Assembly: GCA_022508865.1 (NCBI GenBank)
Contig: JAFLUK010000009.1
Coordinates: 1-24,044 of the forward strand
Direction of reading: 5' to 3'
DNA: 24,044 nt
From: Oscillospiraceae bacterium
GTDB taxonomy: Bacteria > Bacillota > Clostridia > Oscillospirales > Acutalibacteraceae
The notes below the pieces were generated by a model. That model made no database searches, had not been told where the DNA came from, and worked only from the letters and a program-made list of their open reading frames with translations. Positions within the stretch are counted from its first letter, which is position 1. The number at the start of each line of letters is the position of its first letter. The position numbers and the translations under genes are program-made. Of the stretch, positions 14,027 through 20,050 are shown piece after piece.

Positions 14027-15424
14027 TTAATCACCTATCAGTGACAGGTTATACAGATGCTCATCGTAGCTTGAGGCATAGTATGCTTCACCTGTACTGC
14101 TGTCGTGACAGAAGTAGTAGTAGCTTGTATTATTAGGATTGATTGCAGCCTCAATTGCTTCACTACTTGGGTTGCAAACGGGTCCTGCCGGCAAGCCAAC
14201 AATATCATAGGTGTTGTAGGTGCTTATGAATTTTCTGCCTCCTAGTGATGATGGCACTGACTTTGCATTACGATAAGGATAGTAAACTGTGGAATCAAGA
14301 CCCAGCTTTGCATATTCAGAAGCGTTACCTGCGTTAAGTCTGTTGTGAAGAATTGAGCTTACGTTATACATATCCTTTGTATTTGCCGCCTCTGCCTGAA
14401 TGAGAGAGGCAATTGTCATTATCTGATCAAATGTATACCCTGTGTCAAGTGCTCTGTCCTCAACAGAAACCTTCTTGTCATAGCCCTCTGCTGCTGAAAG
14501 TGTGTTTACATTCTTTGCAGCAAAATTGCTCAGCATACGGCTTACTGTCAGAGATGGGTCTTCGTTTTCGTAGAATGTGTAGGTATCGGGATAGAGGTAA
14601 CCCTCCAGCTTGTAATATCTGCCGTTGTCGGAAGCCTTACCAAGAGCCTTGATAAAGTCATAATCTTCATCAAACTCATCACTGTTGCACATATCCAGAA
14701 AAGCCTGTTTATCGGCAGTAACTCCTGCCTTTTCAAGTTTTTTGGCAATTTCAACTACGCTCATACCCTCCGTGATCTGTACAGAAACGGATTTTTCATT
14801 GTTGTAGGGACTTTCCAGATAGTTGATAATTTCCTCATAGTCCATATTGGTCTTAAGCTGGAATGTACCACGCTCAAGCAAATCCTCGGCATGCTTCATA
14901 TTTGCATAGAATTTAAAGAATTTCTTTTCTTTAATAACACCGTTAACATAGAGGGTATCTATAATCTTGTCAAAGCTGTCGTCCTTACCGATTTTAACAG
15001 TAACCTCTTTGCTGTCAGGGCGGGAAATTGCCAGCATATCATTAATGCCTGTAAGTATGTATCCGGAAAGAATAATTCCTGCCATAATTATCATTGTAAG
15101 CCAAATCAAAAGGAAAATCCGCTTGTTTTTCTTTGATTTGCGTTTTTCACGCTTCTTGGCTTCTTTTTGCTGGAGTTTATCAGCCTTTTTCATATTTTTT
15201 TCAAGCTGGGCTTTTGTTTTTCCGCCGCTGAAAGAATTAATTTCCTTTCTTTCGGAAGATTTATTCTCTCCTGCTTTGAGGTTATTTGGTGTAGGATTCT
15301 GATTCTGTAAATGGTATGGTCTATTCAGGTCCTCTTCATCAATATGAAGTCTGAATTCCTTTACCTTTCTTTCTCGCTCCTGCCTGAATTTTATTTCGTT
15401 TTCATTAAAATCGTTGTTACTCAT
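14027..15424 (-). CDS. mltG: Endolytic transglycosylase MltG (YceG/YrrL)
   Basis: Membrane-anchored lytic transglycosylase that cuts nascent glycan strands and so sets their length. The 465-residue product has a charged cytoplasmic N-terminal region of about 100 residues (very Lys/Glu-rich at 60-101, helical), one transmembrane segment (about 103-125), a LysM-like part (VSVQITEGMSVVEIAKKL), and the YceG catalytic domain: IASLIQAEAANTKD with the conserved Glu (E345), GLDSTVYYPY, and GLPAGPVCNPSSEAIEAAI. The first Glu of the Ile-Val-Glu-Lys-Glu form seen in E. coli is Gln here, a change I recall from other Gram-positive members. It is 13 bases after the cyclo-ligase gene. The yrrL-yrrN/O-alaS proximity matches Bacillus. 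Confidence 0.94.
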   Translation of the reverse strand: MSNNDFNENEIKFRQERERKVKEFRLHIDEEDLNRPYHLQNQNPTPNNLKAGENKSSERKEINSFSGGKTKAQLEKNMKKADKLQQKEAKKREKRKSKKNKRIFLLIWLTMIIMAGIILSGYILTGINDMLAISRPDSKEVTVKIGKDDSFDKIIDTLYVNGVIKEKKFFKFYANMKHAEDLLERGTFQLKTNMDYEEIINYLESPYNNEKSVSVQITEGMSVVEIAKKLEKAGVTADKQAFLDMCNSDEFDEDYDFIKALGKASDNGRYYKLEGYLYPDTYTFYENEDPSLTVSRMLSNFAAKNVNTLSAAEGYDKKVSVEDRALDTGYTFDQIMTIASLIQAEAANTKDMYNVSSILHNRLNAGNASEYAKLGLDSTVYYPYRNAKSVPSSLGGRKFISTYNTYDIVGLPAGPVCNPSSEAIEAAINPNNTSYYYFCHDSSTGEAYYASSYDEHLYNLSLIGD

Positions 15425-15437
15425 AGTGCACCTTCAA

Positions 15438-16046
15438 TCAGATGTTTCTGGTATATTTTTCTGTGATTAAAACATTAACTTTTTTGTCAGTTTCTTCCAC
15501 AGGAATATTTAACTTTACAAGTGAATTGTAGCAAAGTCCAATTACCTTACCGCTGTAAGCAGCCAAAAATCGGTCATAGTATCCTCTGCCGTAGCCTATT
15601 CTGTTACCATCGGGACTAAAGCTAAGTCCCGGTGCAACAAGAATACTGCCACTATAGTCAGTTATCCTTTTGCACTTTTTTACGCTGGGCTCCATTATTC
15701 CATATGAGCCTACCACCAAATCGTCAAGGCTATTAATGTAGTAGAAATCAAGTCTTTCTCCGTTACATCTGGGAAGTCCAACCTGTTTACCATTTGCGAG
15801 TGCTGCATAAATAAGGGGTGTTGTATTAATTTCTTCGCTTGTATTCATATAACACAGCAAAAGCTTTGCTTTGTTATACTCCTTTGTCATCAGAAATCTG
15901 CTGACAATTTCTGTATCTGCCAAGTGTTTTTTCTCTAAAGGAATATTTCTTCGAAGTTCTTTCAGAGTTTTTCTCAACTTGATTTTACTTGCCCTTATTT
16001 TTTCCTTTGACTGCTGTATGTTTCTTTGATTACCGATAACTTTCAT
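15438..16046 (-). CDS. 5-formyltetrahydrofolate cyclo-ligase
   Basis: ATP-dependent enzyme converting 5-formyl-THF to 5,10-methenyl-THF, returning stored folate to the one-carbon pool. Family motifs in the 202-residue product are YMNTSEEINTTPLI (66-79), GIMEP (116-120), APGLSFSPDGNRIGYGRGYY (138-157) with the phosphate-binding GYGRGYYDRF, and VPVEETDKKV-like PVEETDKKVNVLITE at the end. The N-terminus is about 15-20 residues longer than usual and its ATG (16046) has only a weak ribosome site. A TTG at residue 24 would give a standard-length protein, so the start is uncertain. It lies 28 bases after the DJ-1 gene and 13 before mltG. In an operon with thyX, which consumes methylene-THF, the folate link is functional as well as positional. 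Confidence 0.93.
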   Translation of the reverse strand: MKVIGNQRNIQQSKEKIRASKIKLRKTLKELRRNIPLEKKHLADTEIVSRFLMTKEYNKAKLLLCYMNTSEEINTTPLIYAALANGKQVGLPRCNGERLDFYYINSLDDLVVGSYGIMEPSVKKCKRITDYSGSILVAPGLSFSPDGNRIGYGRGYYDRFLAAYSGKVIGLCYNSLVKLNIPVEETDKKVNVLITEKYTRNI

Positions 16047-16074
16047 TTTTACTGTTTCTTCATATTAAATAATT

Positions 16075-16626
16075 TTATTCTGCTATATCAGGACATTGCA
16101 TAGAAGCCCTTACCTTGTCTGCTGTTTCTTCATCCTTCAAATATTTTAACAAAGCAAGACCAAAGCACATTGCGGCTCCGGGACCTTTGCCTGTAATGAT
16201 ATTTTCACATTCTGTTACAATTTCTGCTGTATATTCTCCCTTGTCAAAGGAATCCTCACAGCCCGGGTAACAGGTTGCCTTTTTGCCGTTAAGGTAACCC
16301 TTGTGACCTAGGATTGAGGGGGCGGCACATATTGCGCCAATCAGCTTATTTTTTTTGTATGCATATTCCAGCGCCTTTTGTACCACCGGAGATTTTTCCA
16401 AATTCAGCGTACCGGGCATACCACCGGGAAGAATAACTGCATCTATGTTGTTAAAATCCACTTCATCATCTGCAATATCTGCACTTATAATAATGTTATG
16501 ACTACCTGTAACAGTCTTTGAAGCAACACCAACTGTTGTTACCTCTACATTGCCTCTGCGAAGAATGTCAACAGGTGCAATAGCTTCAACTTCTTCGCAG
16601 CCATCTGCAAAAAATACATATACCAT
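16075..16626 (-). CDS. DJ-1/PfpI family protein
   Basis: Class-I glutamine-amidotransferase-like fold protein of the DJ-1/YajL/ThiJ group. Proposed roles in the family are methylglyoxal and glycation damage handling or redox sensing, and no single role is settled. The 183-residue product has FFADGCEEVEAIAPVDILRR (E14 corresponds to the DJ-1 E18), ILPGGMPGT and the nucleophile elbow GAICAAPSIL (C100 corresponds to C106 of human DJ-1). ATG at 16626 is preferred over an in-frame ATG at 16668: AGGAG lies 7 bases before it, MVYVFFADG is the normal family start, and the longer form would overlap the upstream gene by 29 bases. It is 13 bases after the GNAT gene, so co-transcribed. Confidence 0.92.
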   Translation of the reverse strand: MVYVFFADGCEEVEAIAPVDILRRGNVEVTTVGVASKTVTGSHNIIISADIADDEVDFNNIDAVILPGGMPGTLNLEKSPVVQKALEYAYKKNKLIGAICAAPSILGHKGYLNGKKATCYPGCEDSFDKGEYTAEIVTECENIITGKGPGAAMCFGLALLKYLKDEETADKVRASMQCPDIAE

Positions 16627-16639
16627 AGTAATTGCTCCT

Positions 16640-17473
16640 TTACTGATTACGTAGTCCGATATATACATCGTTGATTTTTAAACCAGACAAAAAATTTATC
16701 ATTCCGTCCTCAACTACTTTTTCCTCATTAAATACTTTCATATTAAGGGGATAGTTAAATACAAATCTTTTGGCTTTGGATGCTTCTAATACTTTTCCAA
16801 GAAGAGAAAAAACATCATCTTTCTCCGCAAAAAGCTCTGAAACCACACATTCGCCAAACTTGTCCTCTTCTATAAGGGCATAACCACTGCCGCTGCACAC
16901 AACGTATCCGCCGTAGTGCTTTGTTGCGGCAACTGAATATTTGATGTATTCACTGTCAAAGCAAACGCTTAAATTGTCAATGCCGTTAATTCTCAATTTA
17001 GCCATAGAATTCACTGTCATAGACAGGCAAAAGCCTCCGTACTCTGCAATATGCATAAGTGAATCCCTTGTTATTTTTGTCTGCTTCCTATGGCATTTTC
17101 TCTCGTACCCAAACCTGCTGTAATATCCGTAAAGGCTGTCATTTGCAGGATATAAGAGAGAAAATTTATCCCCCAGAAGTAATGCATCGTTAAGGCTGTA
17201 TTTAACCAACTTTTGCATTATGCCCTTATTACGTTGCTTTGCAGTTGTGGAAGCGCCAAACAGATAGTGTGCCTGTTCACCTGCAACAGTGCATGTAATG
17301 TGATAAAGAGCGGAAACGATTTGTGTATCGTCCCTGGCCACATAAATTCTTAAATTTTTTCTGTTGTTCTTGAAAAAGGTTTTGTACCCTGCCGATGTGT
17401 CGTTAAAGCACTCAACCCACAGCTTTTTCAGAGCAGAAAAATCTCTGCCGCTGCCACGCATATATTCTATCAT
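16640..17473 (-). CDS. GNAT family N-acetyltransferase (Eis-like N-terminal half)
   Basis: Predicted acetyl-CoA-dependent N-acetyltransferase; substrate unknown. In the 277-residue product the GNAT core is near residues 1-125: IVSALYHITCTV for the central strands, then YLFGASTTAKQRNKGIMQKL, containing the acetyl-CoA loop (Q/RxxGxM form), and the C-terminal strand motif LYGYYSRFGYERK. The second half (about 130-277) is an all-alpha/beta extension like that of Eis-type or DUF4527-like acetyltransferases, ending SGLKINDVYIGLRNQ. GGTG precedes ATG at 17473. It follows the DUF2156 gene by 28 bases and precedes DJ-1 by 13. Neighbour genes give no substrate. Confidence 0.85.
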   Translation of the reverse strand: MIEYMRGSGRDFSALKKLWVECFNDTSAGYKTFFKNNRKNLRIYVARDDTQIVSALYHITCTVAGEQAHYLFGASTTAKQRNKGIMQKLVKYSLNDALLLGDKFSLLYPANDSLYGYYSRFGYERKCHRKQTKITRDSLMHIAEYGGFCLSMTVNSMAKLRINGIDNLSVCFDSEYIKYSVAATKHYGGYVVCSGSGYALIEEDKFGECVVSELFAEKDDVFSLLGKVLEASKAKRFVFNYPLNMKVFNEEKVVEDGMINFLSGLKINDVYIGLRNQ

Positions 17474-17501
17474 TATATCACCAATAACAGTTATATAAAA
17501 A

Positions 17502-18389
17502 TTACTTTAATATAGCCGAGTATTTTTTCAGTATTATTTCAGGGTGGTAGGAAAGCTTACTTTTTCTCAAACCCTCCAGACCCATGTCTTCTTCTCTGTT
17601 AAGATATTTTATATTATCCAGAGATTTTGCAAATTCATTATTAATTACGGCATAACCGCCGTCTATAATCGACTTTTCAAAGTGGACATCACAAATATTG
17701 TCACGGATAATTGAAGCTACCGTCATTGCAACTGCACTGCCGTCAACATAGAGAATACCGCCGAACATTCCCAGCTTGTCAAAGTGAAGAAAACTGTCCT
17801 CAATTGCGGCATAATCAGAGCCAAACTGCTCTCCGTCTATATCCTGTCTTTCGTCGCACCACTTTGCCGCAACAAGAAGGGCATCGGAAAAATTATCCCT
17901 TGACAGTGGTACATATTTGTAGTCGGGATAGGTTCTTATAAATTTGCTTATGTGGTTACGTTTGCCGTGATATTTTTTGCCGCTGAGGTTTGCAAGGTTT
18001 TCTTGCAGATAAATATAGTCAGCGTTGTCACGCTCTTCAATAAATGTGAATTGATTGGGATAAAGTTTTTCAAGCAATTCCTTTTTGTCTTCTGTAAGGA
18101 GACCTATCAATACTCTATCAAGGTTTCTCTCCCTTGCATCCTTGAAAATTTCATTAACAGCCCAATTTATGTCTTTACCGCCAAAGGGAAGTGTGTAACC
18201 TGACAGATTGCCATCTGTAAAATAAGACTTGAAAACAAAATCATTTTTAAAAGCAATTTTAATATTGTAATAGTTTCTCCAGATGTAAGTATTGGCAAAG
18301 GTGCAATCGCACCCCATAGCATTGGTTTTGTCCAACGCATTTTGTAATTTTTCTCTGTCTTCAATTCTTGGTTCTCTAAATTCTATCAT
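17502..18389 (-). CDS. DUF2156 domain protein (GNAT-fold, phosphatidylglycerol lysyltransferase C-terminal-like)
   Basis: Soluble protein of the DUF2156 family, related in fold to the catalytic domain of MprF and to Fem-type aminoacyl transferases. Characteristic pieces in the 295-residue product are CDCTFANTYIWRNYYNIKIA (28-47), GKKYHGKRNHISKFIRTYP (137-155, a basic helix), a central ADYIYLQENLANL, DNICDVHFEKSIIDGGYAVI, and NREEDMGLEGLRKSKLSYHP near the C-terminus. No transmembrane region is present, so unlike MprF it is not a membrane lipid flippase. AAGGA precedes ATG at 18389, 18 bases after tmk. Transfer of an aminoacyl group from tRNA is possible by fold only; the true substrate is unknown. 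Confidence 0.85.
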   Translation of the reverse strand: MIEFREPRIEDREKLQNALDKTNAMGCDCTFANTYIWRNYYNIKIAFKNDFVFKSYFTDGNLSGYTLPFGGKDINWAVNEIFKDARERNLDRVLIGLLTEDKKELLEKLYPNQFTFIEERDNADYIYLQENLANLSGKKYHGKRNHISKFIRTYPDYKYVPLSRDNFSDALLVAAKWCDERQDIDGEQFGSDYAAIEDSFLHFDKLGMFGGILYVDGSAVAMTVASIIRDNICDVHFEKSIIDGGYAVINNEFAKSLDNIKYLNREEDMGLEGLRKSKLSYHPEIILKKYSAILK

Positions 18390-18407
18390 ACAAATTCCTT
18401 ATAAGTT

Positions 18408-19079
18408 TTATTCACCTATACTTTTTGATATATGAGAATACACATCCTGTGCAATTTCTTCTATTGCTCTTGGCTCTCCCTTTTTTGCACAGGAAATAAC
18501 CTTCCAACCCATTTTTTCAGCGCAAATTTCTGCTGACTTCCTGCATTTGTTAAGAAAATCTAAATTCTTCTCGTGAATGTCTTTCTTTTCCTCGTTACCT
18601 TTGTATCTTTTTGAAAGGAGCTTTTGGCTTACCTCTGTGGGCATATCAAGGTAAATAACATAGTCGGGAGCAGGTATTTCCAGCTTATTGTGTTCAAAAT
18701 CCTGAATCCACTGCAGAAATTCGTCATATTCATCTTCTGCCAGTTTGCAAAGCTGATATATCGGGTTTGAGGTGCTGTATCTGTCGCAAAGAAAAACAGT
18801 GCCGCTATCGTAGTCCTCTTTCCAATCCTTAATAAAGGAAGCGGCTCTGTCCACTGCATAAAAGGCTGAAGCTGTGTATGGATTAACGGCATTGGGATTA
18901 TTGCCAAGCTCACCGCCAAGGTACATTCTTACAAGGGCAGAGCTGTCGCTGTCATAGCAAGGGAATGTAAGCTTTTTAACATTCATTCCGTCATCTTTTA
19001 ATCTTTTGTACAAAAGCTCTGTCTGTGTTGCCTTGCCGCTACCGTCAAGACCCTCAATTACAATAATTTTACCTGCCAT
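18408..19079 (-). CDS. tmk: Thymidylate kinase
   Basis: Phosphorylates dTMP to dTDP with ATP. The 223-residue product opens with the P-loop GLDGSGKAT (10-18), then KLTFPCYDSDSSALVRMYL. The DR(Y) motif appears as FLCDRYSTSN (96-105) and a LID-like segment KLLSKRYKGNEEKKDIHE follows. The stretch after the DR motif differs slightly from E. coli (SxxAYQ is SNPIYQ). The gene overlaps the end of thyX by 11 bases, so translation is probably coupled; its own ribosome site (GAGAG within thyX) is modest. The thyX-tmk pair makes and activates dTMP in two consecutive steps. Confidence 0.95.
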   Translation of the reverse strand: MAGKIIVIEGLDGSGKATQTELLYKRLKDDGMNVKKLTFPCYDSDSSALVRMYLGGELGNNPNAVNPYTASAFYAVDRAASFIKDWKEDYDSGTVFLCDRYSTSNPIYQLCKLAEDEYDEFLQWIQDFEHNKLEIPAPDYVIYLDMPTEVSQKLLSKRYKGNEEKKDIHEKNLDFLNKCRKSAEICAEKMGWKVISCAKKGEPRAIEEIAQDVYSHISKSIGE

Positions 19080-19869
19080 ACTTTTCTCTCATTTCTTTCA
19101 TTTTACCACAGCTCATTTTACCCTCGGGACAATTGCCAAACAAGCAGGAGGGTCCGCAGTTATTAAAAAGTGTTGGAGCTACCTTGAGGCACTGCAACAG
19201 CATTTGCTCTGCAACCTCTCTTATCTCCCACTGGGCCCTGTTGCAGCAGCGATGAGCAAAAAAGTTGTAAAGGCTTCTTGTGTTAAAGGTACAAACAATT
19301 TTAGTTGTGCAGGCATTCGGCAACAAAAATCTTGCATCCTCATTTGCCTTTTTAATAAAAGCGTTGCATTTATTTTTATTTTCATTCATAAAAGAGGTTA
19401 TTATCTCTTCATTAGTACCCTCTACATCTGTACCCCTATACTGCTTGATATATTTGACAATAAGGGCGTCACGAACCTTGCTGTAGGCTTCGCTCTGCAT
19501 ATCAATAATCTTTTTGTATTCTTCGTAGGCTTCGGGGCAATCTGCAATTTCAGGCGGCGTAACAAACTCAAACCTTGTACCGTCAACATATCTTTGCGAC
19601 TGCTGACTGTATGAGGCTATTCTATGCCTTACAAGTTGATGTGAGCAAGCTCTTGAAATACCCTCAATACCAAAGGTAAAGGAAGCGTGTTCAACAGGAC
19701 TACCGTGACCTAAATCGCTGAGCATATTTAAAAAGGCAGTGGTTTTTTCGTCTGTTAAACCATCTCTTAAATCTTCTATGCCTGAAGGTGAATAACACAG
19801 CTTTGCCGCCATTGCTACTGTTTGTTCAGGATTTGGTGTGTGGTTTAGAAGCGTTACCTTAACTGCCAT
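19069..19869 (-). CDS. thyX: Flavin-dependent thymidylate synthase
   Basis: Makes dTMP from dUMP with methylene-THF and FADH2, in place of ThyA. The 266-residue product has the ThyX signature RHRxxSxxxxSxR at residues 81-93 (RHRIASYSQQSQR) and other family segments: VEHASFTFGIEGISRACSHQ and RFLLPNACTTKIVCTFNTRS, then FFAHRCCNRAQWEIRE. The C-terminal about 30 residues add a four-Cys cluster (C238, C242, C247, C254) beyond the catalytic core; it may bind metal. GGGGAGA precedes ATG at 19869. It is the first gene of the unit, with an excellent promoter and a palindrome over the -35. Because ThyX releases THF rather than DHF, the nearby folate gene fits. Confidence 0.97.
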   Translation of the reverse strand: MAVKVTLLNHTPNPEQTVAMAAKLCYSPSGIEDLRDGLTDEKTTAFLNMLSDLGHGSPVEHASFTFGIEGISRACSHQLVRHRIASYSQQSQRYVDGTRFEFVTPPEIADCPEAYEEYKKIIDMQSEAYSKVRDALIVKYIKQYRGTDVEGTNEEIITSFMNENKNKCNAFIKKANEDARFLLPNACTTKIVCTFNTRSLYNFFAHRCCNRAQWEIREVAEQMLLQCLKVAPTLFNNCGPSCLFGNCPEGKMSCGKMKEMREKYGR

Positions 19870-19919
19870 CTGTTTTCTCCCCTATATTATGTGAAAATAG
19901 AAATAGTCATATTTACTGC

Positions 19920-19948
19920 ATTATAACACAAAATTCCTTTTATGTAAA
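19920..19948 (-). promoter_or_regulatory. Promoter of the thyX-tmk-...-alaS unit
   Basis: Minus strand: -35 TTTACA (19948-19943), 17-base spacer, -10 TATAAT (19925-19920), extended by TGT just before the -10. Five of six -35 bases and all -10 bases match the SigA consensus; it is the best promoter in the window. The leader to the thyX start is about 43 bases. Confidence 0.8.
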
Positions 19949-19955
19949 CACATAA
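19940..19955. promoter_or_regulatory. Candidate operator palindrome over the thyX -35
   Basis: A perfect 16-base inverted repeat, TTATGT-N4-ACATAA, covers the -35 hexamer of the thyX promoter. It is not the LexA, Rex or NrdR consensus that I know. The placement suits a repressor or activator site, but A/T-rich sequence makes chance possible. Confidence 0.42.
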
Positions 19956-19987
19956 TTCCCCTATTTTACATTAACAAAACACAATAA

Positions 19988-20015
19988 AAAGGCACTATCA
20001 AAAGACAGTGCCTTT
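19988..20015 (-). terminator. Rho-independent terminator after uvrA
   Basis: A 9-base stem, AAAGGCACT pairing with AGTGCCTTT around a 10-base loop, is followed on the minus strand by TTTTT then ATTG. It lies 35 bases past the uvrA stop and separates uvrA from the thyX promoter. Confidence 0.85.
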
Positions 20016-20050
20016 ACAGAATCAATTATCTATTATTCTTTATAAGAATT

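Noticed and set aside
14380..14400. Gln in place of the first Glu in the MltG active-site segment as a dead enzyme
   Set aside because: The neighbouring Glu (E345) is kept, and I recall this Gln as common in Gram-positive MltG; the rest of the motif is intact.
19006..19614. Plus-strand open frames opposite thyX, alaS (10911-11450) and uvrA (20615-21115)
   Set aside because: All are shadows of strongly supported minus-strand genes, with no start signals and no recognisable domain.
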